Assembly (NCBI RefSeq): GCF_033568475.1
Contig: NC_133120.1
Span: forward strand, 167,431,991-167,495,990
DNA from: Henckelia pumila
Lineage: Eukaryota; Streptophyta; Magnoliopsida; Lamiales; Gesneriaceae
Direction of reading: 5' to 3'
DNA: 64,000 nucleotides
This document shows, one piece after another, positions 36,357 through 48,000 of this stretch; the stretch's first letter is position 1; the number at the start of each line of letters is the position of its first letter. The notes beneath the pieces are model-generated. The model had not been told where the DNA came from. It saw only the letters and a program-made list of their open reading frames with translations, and did not search any database. Position numbers and translations under genes: made by a program.

Positions 36357-36478
36357 CATTACCTACTCTTTTATTTATATATATCAGTCATTACATAATG
36401 AATGACAAGAATAGAGGAGTTCCATTGACAACAGAATATAAGAGGAGGGGCTCTTGCGGCCCAATTACAAATAATAAT

Positions 36479-38804
36479 TCAAAGGGCGGGGCTATTAGAG
36501 GGACCGGCATCGGCAGTTGTCTGACTCGGGGCAGCCCTCGCATTTTCAGCTCCTTGGGTGGCGGGGAGGGAGTCGATGGCCTTATCCAAGTCGGAAAAAT
36601 CTCTCTTGTCAGCAGACCATAGGCCAGCTTCCTCGAATTGATCTCGGCATTTGTAAAATCCGACCTGGAAAAAGGTGTACGATCTGTCCACCACTGCCTC
36701 TTGAAACTCAGCAGAAGATAGGAAGGTTGCTTTGAGCTCTTCCTCTGACTTCAGGCGAGTTTCCAGAGCTGACACTGCTTTCTCCGCTTTATCCCTGGCG
36801 CTAGCCGCCTCCACTTGAGCCTCTGCAGCCCGGTTTTCTGCCGCCCTCAACTCACCCGTAGTGGTGGCTAGAGCATCTCGAGCCTGCCCTAGATCAGCTT
36901 CAGAGCGGGCACGATCCAGCTGAGCAGAGTGAAGATTTTGCTCGGCCGCTTCCAGGGCTGAACGGAGACTAGACGCCACTTGATCATGACTTTGTTGTGC
37001 CATCATCAAGTCTTGTTCCAGCTTTTTGATCAACTCCGCGGCAGCCCGAGATTTCTCAGCCTCTACGTGTGCCCGATCAGTCTCAACCCGACCAAATTTG
37101 GTCGCATCTTCATAGCTGTCCACCAGCATATGCAATCCCTGAAAGCAAAGGTGTTAGAAATAGAAAACATGACACGTTCAAGACTAGGAGAAGTCAACTT
37201 ACGGATATAACCCGGTTGGTGCCCTCGAAATACTTCACGGTTGGGTTTTGGTTGTAAAGGTGGAGCTGTTCCGTCGAAGTCAAGAGGTCCTTCAGCATCC
37301 GCACTCCCCGGCCAGAGGCCCCGGCTTGGAATATATTTTCCCTTGCACCAAAGGGACTAGATCCCTGGGCAGCCTGGTAAAAGGGGGCCAATGGGGGGAA
37401 GGAGGAAGAGGAAGGAGCCACCTCTTCTGGGTCACTGAGAATGACCATTTCTGGCTCCTCCAGGGTTTTCCTCTTCCGCGTCAAAGGTGAGGAAGGACCG
37501 GCAGCAGCAGGAGCCGGCTCATTCGTCCACCCTGCCTCCACAGATGGAAGTGGCAGGGGTATGGCAGAAGGTGAAGGATCGACGACCTCGGAGATGACAA
37601 CTGCAGGGGCAGCTTCCTCACCTAGGCCTTGTTGAGCCCTGCGTTCCTCCGCTAGCTGAAGAACTCGGGCTTTTCTCGCTGCCTCTGCAGCCCTGGCTTC
37701 TTCCTTTTCCCGGGCAGCTGCCTTCTCGGCTGCCCGTTTCTGAGCAAAGGCCTGCTTCATCAGTCGAGATTTTTTCTTCTTAGGCGGGGCGGGGGATGCT
37801 GCGCAAAAATGATAAAAATCGGTACATTACAAACAGCATATAAGAGAAGCAAATATATGATAACAGTAAAGCATACCAGCGACTGGGGCCGACTCATCAT
37901 ATGCATCAATAATCCGGTCAACCGGATCAGTTACCCGGGCACCCAGCCCGTAATCATTCAAACTTTTTTCCTCCAGGAGAGGGGCTGAAGGAAACTTCTG
38001 GTTTTCCACTAGCTCTTGGGTTCGGAGGTAGGGTTCCTCCAACTTATAATTTTTAGGGAGCTCGGGTTGAGGAGGAAGGGCCGTCAAGAATTGGGTAGGT
38101 CTGGTTCGGGCACCAGGGAGTTGAATATAAAAGAATCTCTCTTTCCATCCCTTCCACAAGGACGGGGTATCCTCTAGAAACCGGGCATTCTGCCGGGCAT
38201 TCAAAGAGAAAGCCATCTCCGTGAAACGGCAGGCATAATAGTAGTGAAAGATGAGAGGGGTGATGGCTAAGTTGTTCGCTTTAAAAAGAACATAAGTGGC
38301 AGCCATCATGCGGAAGGCATTGGGATGAAATTGGTTCAAGGGAACCTTGTAAAAAGAAGCAATTTTATAATAAAAGGGATGAATAGGGAAACAAAGCCCG
38401 TTCCTAAGCTGTTCCCTGAAGAAGGTATAGAACCCCTCGGGCGGCTGGTCAGCCCGACCTAGGGGCCCCGGAATGATAATCGAGTACGCCGGGGGAATGT
38501 TACCCATAAGCTTAAGCTCCTCTATGGATTCTGGGCGGAGGGTACTGGTAACGTGGGAGAACCAGGGACCTTCGGGGTTTGGTTTGGGCAAAGGAAGGAG
38601 AGGCCCAGACTCGGATACTTTAGCCTTACCCTTGTCCTTAGAAGGCCCGATTTTAGCCTTCTTCGGACGAGAGGAGGAGGGAGCTACTGTGGATCGAACA
38701 TGGGAGGTGACAGGAGGGGGAGAATCGTGGCGTAAGGCCTCGGATTCTATATCAGAGGAGCCACGAACGTGGCCACCGGAAGTTGAAGATGTGGAATTCG
38801 ACAT
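36479..38804 (-). mobile_element. Tat-1 antisense reading frame, three blocks with intron-like gaps (fossil part)
   Basis: On the minus strand three open blocks (37877-38804, 37203-37798, 36479-37138) are separated by about 78 and 64 bp gaps bounded by GT and AG with good context. The first block starts with a Ser-rich, Lys-rich tail, then a globular part rich in aromatic residues (FREQLRNGLCFPIHPFYYKI). The second is Ala/Glu/Pro-rich and the third is a long Ala/Glu/Lys coiled coil. Antisense extra frames after pol are known in Tat elements; the intron-like structure is what I see here. Function is unknown. Confidence 0.75.
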
Positions 38805-39211
38805 GTTCACGGGACAAGGAAACTTTAAGGTAAGATAGATAGAAAACTTACAGAAGAAAGCAAGCTTGTTACGCGGAGTTGCCGGAGCCGGAGAAGTTTG
38901 GTAGCAGGGAGGGAATACGCGAATAGGGAAGGTAAAGAAGCAGTGGAGAAAGGGGGTTTTATAGGCGAAGAGCTTTAATGCTGGCCGTCGATGAAACGAT
39001 GATCGAAGGGTACGGATGATCTTGGGAAGTTGAACCGGGCAGCGTAATGATGACGCGGGCAGTCGAAAGGACAGGTAACGGCTTCTGACACCTGCCCGTC
39101 TTTTCAAAATTCTAGGGTTAACGTCAGCCCTACAATTTTTGGACATTACTGGACGATACACCTACAAGGCCGGGGTATCAAACCTTTGAACAGCCAGGGG
39201 CAGGACTGTAA

Positions 39212-39576
39212 GTCGGGACAGCGAGTAAGACTCTAGCCCCGCTATTTTTGGGCTGAGTAGTGATGTCCCGGCAAGACAGGGGAGCAGGGCCGCATATGCC
39301 CTGGGAAACAGGGGCATAAACAGTCAGGGATTACAGGGTTGTATTAAAGCAAGGGTGGCGGAACCGTAAGTCGGGACAGCGAGTAAGACTCTAGCCCCAC
39401 TATTTTTGGGCTGAGTAGTGATGTCCCGGCAAGACAGGGGAGCAGGGCCGCATATGCCCTGGGAAACAGGGGCATAAACAGTCAGGAATTACAGGTTTGT
39501 ATTAAAGCAAGGGTGGCGGAACCGTAAGTCGGGACAACGATTAAGACTCTAGCCCGACTATTTTTGGGATGAGTAG
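39212..39576 (+). repeat. 158-bp tandem repeat adjoining the 3' LTR of Tat-1
   Basis: The phrase GAGTAGTGATGTCCCGG recurs with the TG at 39261, 39419 and 39577, exactly 158 bp apart. The last one is the real 3' LTR start. Each unit begins with LTR-start-like sequence and ends with the sequence normally just before the LTR (CTATTTTTGGGCTGAGTAG). A partial unit precedes the first full copy. Confidence 0.9.
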
Positions 39577-40146
39577 TGATGTCCCGGTAAGCCAGGGGGC
39601 CCGGGACACGAATGACCCAGACTGGTAGGGTTGTATTAAGGTAGCCCAGTAGCCTCAGGAGCCCGGAAAACCAGGTTTGCAGGACTTATTGAAGGCCCGT
39701 GTTTTAGGGGCATGATCCCCACAATTATCACCAACCCTAGCTTTCCGGGTTCATCGTACGTGACAGGCAAACATGGGCAACTACCACACCCACGATCCAG
39801 ATCGTGGCCACTACCCTGGAATTGCGGGGTGACACTCTCACTCCAAGGCCTTTAAATATCTGGTCACAGATATTGGTAGAGGTATGTTCACTTAAAGTTC
39901 AAAAGCACTATATTCATTTTTCCTAAAAAGCCCACTCTATTTCTAAGTCTAACTTAAGCATCGGAGTGGCCCCGCCGAAACTTCCTCCGGCGTCCCACTA
40001 ACGTGCTTTTTATCCCCTTATTTGGTGTGCAGTTCATCTCGATTAAGGAAGGGCAGTCCATATATCACTTTCATTAGCCCGATTTCTACATCAGGCCCAC
40101 AACACTACCCTGATAGACCGGGCCCTGGTTTTACCGACCATCATCA
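39577..40146 (+). repeat. 3' LTR of Tat-1
   Basis: 570-bp partner of 29732-30301, starting TGATGTCCCGG and ending GACCATCATCA. Confidence 0.93.
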
Positions 40147-40147
40147 T

Positions 40148-40247
40148 ATACATGATTATTTGGAATTTGTACTTCATTAAAAAATTATTGTAATAATTAT
40201 CGATTTTTTAAAAATTAAATAATTAATTATTTAAATAATTTAGAAGT
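40148..40247. repeat. Right Tat-1 flank: direct and inverted partner of the left flank
   Basis: The 53-bp direct copy starts 2 bp outside the right LTR. The inverted 41-bp copy follows after a 6-bp spacer. Together they replace the simple 5-bp target duplication expected for a retrotransposon. Confidence 0.85.
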
Positions 40248-40493
40248 ATAATTGACATTTTGAATATATTTACATATTTATTTAGCTTTCAAACTATGAC
40301 AAATATATATATTTTTTGTCTATTTATATATATTTTTGAGTTTTTAAAATTCAAAATATATTATTTATTAGATTATATTATTTAAACGATTTTCCGGTTC
40401 GACCGTCCGATTAAAACGGTCCGACCGGTTGGACCATTTTTTTTAGATAGACCGGTTCATCACAGGTCCAGTTATGAAAACACTGAGCTACAC

Positions 40494-41020
40494 AATAATA
40501 AATTTAGATCATGACTAATATTTTTCTTTGAAATAATTTAACCATTTGTTTATACAACCAAACTAATACAATAATCATGAAAAAATAATATAATATAGAA
40601 TATATTATCAAACGCATAGAAATTTGAAATAAATAATCATAATAAATAATTGAAATGAATATTGAAATTTTGATTATTTTTCTAGTTACTTAAAATATTT
40701 TGAAATTTTTTTAAAATACTATATAATTTTTACTATAATCATTTATTTATGTTGTAAACTTTTTATTAATATACTATTTGAATTGTCCTCATGATAATTT
40801 ATTTTGGAAACTATTTATTAATATACTATTTGAATTGTCCTCATTATAATTTCTTTTTCTATTAGAGTGTATATATCTTTCTTAAAGAAATATTAACAAT
40901 TATTGGTTTATTAATAAATTGACATGACCAATATTTTTCTTTGAAACAATGTAACTATTTTTTAAACAACAAATCTAATGCCATAATCATAAACAAAATA
41001 ATATAAGTATAAAATTATTA
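40494..41020. repeat. Diverged duplication beside the hAT-like element
   Basis: Sequence just right of the hAT element (GACTAATATTTTTCTTTGAAATAA near 40514) recurs near 40926 (GACCAATATTTTTCTTTGAAACAA). The sequence just left of it (AACAATTATTGG near 29355) recurs near 40889. The second copy lacks the hAT insert. A separate 52-bp direct repeat (TTATTAATATACTATTTGAA) occurs at 40763 and 40815. Confidence 0.65.
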
Positions 41021-42055
41021 AACACAATCATAATATTGAATATTTGTGTAGTTACTTAAAATATTTTGAAAATTTTGCAACATAAATAAATAATTATAGT
41101 GAAAATACAATATAATTTTTATTATAATTTTGAATTATTTATCCAATCTTCGATTGAATAATAATAAAATAGTATTAAAAAATTTATATTAGAATCTTGC
41201 AAATACATGAATGAAATAAAAAATCATATAATAACATATAAATTTTATGTATGATAATTTTTTTAGACAATTTGATACAATCAATAGTAAAAAAATGAAA
41301 GTTATAGAATTAAATAACTTCTATTAAAATGTAAGTTAAAGATTAGATATTATTACACTCAATCAATAATTACATCCAATCAATTGTCTTTTGTATTTTT
41401 TCATTTTTGTCCCTATTGTTTTTGTAATTTTACTTATGTAACCTTCATTAAAATTTAATTCATATGAAACAAAAGGTAACATGTATATACACAATGCAAA
41501 AACTTTGCCCCTAGTAGGTAAAAAAAAATGAAAAATATTTTCTAGAAATTTCCCCCATTTCACGCTGCAACATACACAAGTAAAACTACATGCATAATTT
41601 CTGAAACTTCCAGAAACGCAACTTCTATTCACCATCTCATGTTAATAAAAATCTCAAGTCCATGTATCATAATGCGGGTAATTTTGCTTCTGTTACAGGT
41701 ATAGATTAATCAACATTCAAAATCAAAATAACTGAATACTGAAACAGGGAAAACAATAGAGGATGAATTGAGCATAAAAATTGGCAATTTCATTGTATTT
41801 GCAACAAAATGATACAACTCGCCAAGTGTCATCTATAACTAAAGGTTAAGCTACAAAACCTTCATATATCCAAGGAAGAACCCAGAGAACTCATGAGCAG
41901 AAGAGACAATCTCCTAGATGCTAGAAATTTCTCCATATAATCTTGGCTAATTTGTGTATCCATGCTCTCTAAAGGGATTCATATTCCCGGTCTTGTTTTA
42001 ATCGACTCAGTGAGAATTGTAGAGAGCGCAGTTCCAGCAGATACCGTTCTTCAGT
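41021..42055. other. AT-rich intergenic DNA and 3' UTR of the Pumilio gene
   Basis: No gene was recognised from 41.02 to about 41.7 kb. From there to 42055 the composition is more balanced and probably includes the 3' UTR of the minus-strand Pumilio gene. Confidence 0.4.
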
Positions 42056-45000
42056 TCAGTTTTTTTCAGTTAAAGATACGCTCAGAACACCATTTTCTAC
42101 GAAGGGTTGCAGCTCTTCTTTTGCAATCTCCTTCACCATAGAGTCTGAAGTGTCCAAGTATGCTTTAATTACCTTTGAACTGAAGACAAAACGATGATGA
42201 TCTCAGGAAACCATGTCAATAGTAAACTCATGAAATTACATTTTTTTCGTAGGGAAAATTGTTTATCATGGGAACGGATGGGGGAAAAAAGGAGTTTTTC
42301 GAGATAGCATCTGTTAATATTATCGAAAACATTGTTATTTTATTTTTTTCTGCAAGGTTTTATATTTTATATAAAAATCTAACCTGTGACCTTCGACCCA
42401 TATTCCACATTTCCCTTTAAGAGCTTTTTCCCATAAAACGGTGGCGAACGCACGGCAGTTTAGAACTAGTTTTCTGATGGTCCTGCTTGAACGAAAGTTT
42501 TCAAGAAGATGTTCTTCTTCTGGCTCATCCTGCTTAGGCTGGGCAGCAACAGATGCTATAGATTCGTGCAGTGAGCCCAACTTTTCATTCAAATTGGGAT
42601 GGAGTATTCCATCAGCACCTCCAGTAATAACCTAATGAAAAAATGACCGATTACCTTCGATTCAATATCAGTAACACATTTAAGATGGAAATAAGGAGAG
42701 CGGGATCATGAAATAAAGCAAGGACCAAGATAGATTGGAAATAAATATTATGTAGAAAACACAGACTTGCTAACATGCTGACTGATATAGAAACCTTAGA
42801 ATGTAAAGAACTATAATGGATACCTCATAAATGACATCATTTCTAGATTTAGATCTTAGCAATTCCCCTGCCATTTCGTGGCAAGCATCAATGAGTTTCT
42901 GCAAACATGAGCAACGTATTTACAACTTTATAAAAGGGGAAAGGCAACTGATATCATAAAATTCCAGAGACAACAATCATAAATAGAGCGGGAAGACTGA
43001 TGGAAAATTTAAAAAAGAAATAGATATTACACAATAACATAAGTATAGTTTGGTTTGAGTGATAGAGATAAATAATACATAGATAAGTAATATAATGCAA
43101 TAAAAAATAAGAAATGATAGTTAATATAATATTTGATTTGATTGATAGATTATTGTTTATTTGATTTGATTGATTAATTTTTTTATAAAAATGATAAATT
43201 ATCATTTTGTCTTTTTAAAAATAAATAAATAAAATATGAATAATATTATTTATAAGGGGTAATATAGTAATTTAAATTCAATGATTTGATTGATGTAAGA
43301 TAAATAATTAATGATTTGATTGATCTAAAATAAATCATTAATAGATGGATAAATAATATGACAAGAAGAACTCGAGATTGGATAAGATAAGTAGATTAAT
43401 AATATAGGCTACCAAACGGTACCTAAAGGTACAGAAAGGACAATGTCATATTATAATGAGATAGCATAAAGCACACACCGCGGCAAGTCTGCTGTTGACT
43501 AACTACTCCAAGGACAATGTAATATTATAATGAAAGAGCATAAAGCGCACACCTCGGCAAGTCCGCTATCGACTAACAACTCCTGCCTCCGCTTAAACGA
43601 ATCTTTCTTGCCACCCTCATTTAGAGGTATGTTTGCATCTTCGTTGTTCCCATCATCTGCAACAGCTTCACTGCCATGCAACTCACCCTAAATAAAGAAT
43701 AATTAGAACTGTGTTGAGCTAATGCTTTCTAACGGCATTCGAAATGTTTTCTGACTTCTGAGCATGTTTCACAATGTTGAATACAAACGAGAAAAATTAA
43801 GTACAATGAGAATGAGAAAAAGGGGGATTTGCCTTGTTACTGAGTGAAGGAATGGATAGACCCAAGGATGTGAGATAATCTGGACTGAAATATTGAGTCG
43901 AATTAGGATGAAGTAGTTGGAGTAAAGGACGCCTTCCATCCTGTGAAAAATAAATAAATAGAAACAAACGGTTGCATCACTATGCGTGACAAAATCAAGG
44001 AACCACGTCAACCAAGAAACTTATGTATTGTTATAAAATCCAAACAAATAAATATGACTTCTGCAAATACGAACCAATTCTCGGTAAATGAGGCAAACTA
44101 CCCCTCCAAAAAAAAGTCAAAATATAGTCCATACAAAGTCTATTCCTCGCACCAAAAGCAGTGGGATATTAGTAAAAAAAATACAAGGAAAACATCCATA
44201 AGTGTCGACGGCCAAAGATTATGTTCCTAATCTAAAGTAAAGGGCAAAATACAATAATAGTTTTCAAACATAAAACTTTAATTATCCTAATTAATTTCCT
44301 AGATTCACTAATTCGGATTCACACACCCGTAAACTACGACGGTCCAAACAAGAGGCCTTCACATCTACCACAGCTCCCAGTAGCTCTGCTAAGCATCTCA
44401 TGCTCATTGTTCTCATATATCTTTCATGCACCTTTTGTCTTACTTATATATAACATTATCTTTAACATAGCACTTCAAAAACTTTATTTGAAAACGCACA
44501 CCCAATTCTCCTCAAGTCAACTTCAAATGTGAGGTAGAGTTAGAAAAACAAACACAAAGTTTTACTCAACTTAACTAAGCAAGATGTCGTAGATGCAACA
44601 AGAAAAGAGAACATCAAACCTGATGCAAAAGAAGCTCCTTCAAATTTCCCTCAAGCTCACGAATGATAGTCTATGAAAGAGAAATTGAGATGCATGCACT
44701 TAGAATGAGGCTATAATCACAGTACGAAGAAGTCTGACAAGAGCAACCAAACCTTTGATACAAGCTTTGTGTCGTCGACAATCGAAAATATGGAGACGAG
44801 TACCTGAGAAAGTCATTGACAAAAGCCTTGAAAGGTCACAAAAAGAAGTAGAAGTTCAAAAAATGAGAGAACCTAGCAATTATTAAACATAATTAAGATG
44901 CCTAATATAAATTTTCCAAAAAGTGAAACTATAAACACTTTTACACCATTCCTACGTGGGCCTCAGTTACAAAGCCCGTCATTGGATGGAAAGAAAATAA

Positions 45001-48000
45001 GTAATGATATGCTTTCAGCTTGTTAATTGAAATGGATCTTAAGAGGATACTAAGATACACAGTCAATCACCATAGACATACTAACCATACTCCCAAATTT
45101 GTCACGAGCAATCTTGTCAATATGGCCCTTAAAGCCTTTAATTATTTTCTTCCGTTCCTAAACAAATATAAATTTAATGAGTGTGCTGCACCAAAGCATA
45201 AACATATGTGGTACGATAAAATCGAACATTTCTATAATGGCACTTTTGGCGATGTTGGGATATATACCTTGGCGCTCCCATGCTTAATACAGAGAATACC
45301 AAGCCTGGCTCCATCCTTTGTGTGGATCATCCTAACAAGATCTAGAGCTGACAACTGCTGGATAATGTCTGCTGCAGAAGACTACACAGAGACACATGAT
45401 TTAGGAGGATTACCAAAAATTCGGCAATCTTTCTAAAAATATTTTACGGCAACCATAGCAGGAATTGGGAATATTGGATCATATAACAGAACCTTATCAG
45501 CAATGCTTAGATACTCCATCAATGCTTTGTGCACAATTGAATGGTCTATAATCCCTTTCTCCAAGATTGGCTGAAGCACAGATGTCATGTGCCGTAAAAC
45601 GGATGGCTTCTGTAATTGTAGATTCGATATTACATCTACTAACCTGTGAAAATTTCAGTTAATATGATAAAATGAACTGAAATCCCAAAGTCATTGCATT
45701 CATGGAATTTGTTTCTAAACTTGCCACATTTTGACTCATATTGGTGACCACATTCAACTATTGGGCAAAAGAAAAGAACAACGTTGACCAACTTTTGTAA
45801 CCTGGAGCCTTAAAAATCACATATATTTTATTCACTCGCAAGGTCCTAGATCCCAAGCCAAATATGCATCTCTATCAGCCGATATACCACAATTCCATTT
45901 TACTTCAACTAAAAATTACAAATAAAATTGAGCTGCCTGATTGTTTTGTACTGAAGTCCAACTTTTTAAGTTTGCATACCCATCAAAAAAATATTAGCTC
46001 AACGAAATTGCACAAAGTATCCAAAAGATAGTAAAATCATGCTATTGTAGTATCAACACCACCCTACGGAAGTCAATGGGTTAATGGATTACCTTGTTTC
46101 TTTCCCTGTGACCAAATCTTTAAATAACTGCAGTTCTGCTGAATATAATTCTGAGAGAAGAACCTGCTTCTGAGTTGTATTCCCCAGTTTATATGCATGT
46201 TCAATAACTACAAACCAAGTTATTGTATCAGTAAGGCAAGTGTCGAGTCATTTAAATAATCCCTGCACAATATAGAGAGCACTAGTGCATAATACTGAGC
46301 TATGTAAACGTAACCCATACACAGGAACTCAAATTTTTAAGAAAACACAACATTAGAAAAAAACAGTACTGATTCATAAAAAATTCGGCCCAAATTTTCT
46401 TATGTCTAAGTATCTAATTCGTTCAAATTCTTGTAGTTATTGAACATGCATATAAACTGGGGAAAACGACTCAGAAGCAACTAACTATATTAGCAAGATA
46501 AGTGTCAAGTCAATCAAATAATCCCTGCACAATATAGAAGGCACTAATGCATAATACTGAAAGACTAGTAAATGTATCCCATATATGAACTCAAAAGTGT
46601 CTGAGAAAACACGTGAGAAAAGTGAAAAAACATTACTGATTCATCAAAGACTCGGCCCAAATTTCTTATATCCAAGTATGTGATGCATGATGCATTCAAA
46701 TTCAATTTTCTTAAAAAAAATTCGAAGATGATACACCTTAATATATATGCAAGAAACTTGAAAAAAAAAACCCTTAAATGCCAAGATGAGCAAGCCACAA
46801 TTATGATCTAAATTCAGATAATGTTAATCATACCGAGTGAGCCAACCATGTGTCGGAGAAAAGCAGCAACATGATTATGGAGGGCAGAGATAATATCGGC
46901 CAGTTGTTCTTTAGTAGCTGTAACAAGTTAAAAAAACGTAAGTTTGTTCCAAAACCAGGGCGCCCCTTTTCTTTAGTAACAAAAGCAAAGCTTATTAATC
47001 CATGCACAAAGGGGTAACGGAATAGAGTAGGTTAGCTCAGAAATCACAATCCGGAATTCTTTACGTAAGAATATACCATTATCCAACATTTTTATCACGA
47101 GATGAACTGCATAAGTATTGGTTGCTAGACTAATAATGCAGGGGCGAAGCTCCACAAACACAGCAGTTCTTTCGTCTTGTGTGCAATGTTTGACACACGA
47201 CTGAAGCACAAAGAAACAAATCAATACAAAATTATAATTATAAATAGCAATAAATATATCAACACGAGAAGGTGTCAGAGTAATGTATTGGAGGCACCGA
47301 GGCAGCAGGCATTAAACCTGAAGAACACGAGATGAAACATGAGAGCTTGCAATTTCAGAAATCTTCCCCTTCATCTTCTTTAATGCTTCACTCACCAACC
47401 TTAAACAGAATCAAACAGAAAGGATTAAGCTACAGTTTGTAAAACTGAAACCTAAGCCAAGGTGATGGGAAATTCAACAAAGGACAAGACGGTGTAAGTG
47501 GAGAATAAGATTGCAAGAGAAGTGCAAACATTGATCTATCCTCTTCGGCAATATTTCGACGCCTCATCTTCTCCCAAAGCACGGCAAGCTCCTAATGAAA
47601 AATGGGTAAAAATGTGACTTAGACAACAAAAGATAACTTGGCAAAAGGTACCCTGAAGAGCAATCACGCCAATGCAAGCACGTACACGTTGATTACAGCT
47701 GAAATTAGACTCGAAAAGTGAAAAAAGAAAACGGGGACATACTTGTTGGAGCGTGTAATGCTTCTTCCTTTTCTTTTTTCTAGCTTCAGCTAATTCCTGA
47801 AAATTTCACATAAATAGACAATCAAGAATCCCACAGCAATTAACGGTTACAGATTGACATAACAAAGATAAAGATCGTACCTTTGTTTCCAAACGACGAT
47901 TCTTCTTGCTACCAGTCCCATCATCGTTCTTCACACCAGTTCTACCCTCCTTTTGCTGATGATTATGTTTCGTCAACACGGAGGGCTTTTTCGCGACCTT

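Larger units (their letters stand above)
29732..40146 (+). mobile_element. Tat-lineage Ty3/gypsy retrotransposon (Tat-1), nearly whole fossil
   Basis: A 10.4-kb element with two 570-bp LTRs that differ at about ten positions, suggesting an insertion well under about a million years ago at usual plant rates (estimate). Order: 5' LTR, primer-binding site, gag, protease, reverse transcriptase, RNase H, a second archaeal-type RNase H, integrase, a 70-bp tandem array, an antisense three-block reading frame, a 158-bp tandem repeat, 3' LTR. The extra RNase H and the antisense frame are hallmarks of the Tat lineage (Grande/Retand/Ogre relatives). Coding parts look close to whole, with about three interruptions. 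It sits inside the hAT-like element at 29381-40485. Confidence 0.93.
29381..40485. mobile_element. Non-autonomous hAT-like element with 8-bp duplication, split by Tat-1
   Basis: The left end reads CAATGTTATTAAAATCGGACC and the reverse complement of the right end reads CAGTGTTTTCATAACTGGACC. These are matching diverged inverted ends. A perfect 8-bp direct repeat AGCTACAC flanks the whole unit (29373-29380 and 40486-40493). Subterminal DNA on both sides is crowded with CCGGTT/AACCGG motifs (29396-29560 and 40387-40460). Without the retrotransposon at 29732-40146 it is about 690 bp and has no transposase, so it is a non-autonomous hAT-type element. Confidence 0.85.

Noticed and set aside
45020-45436. 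138-codon plus-strand frame within the Pumilio gene
   Set aside because: It lies antisense over exons 9 and 10 and their introns, and has no recognisable domain.
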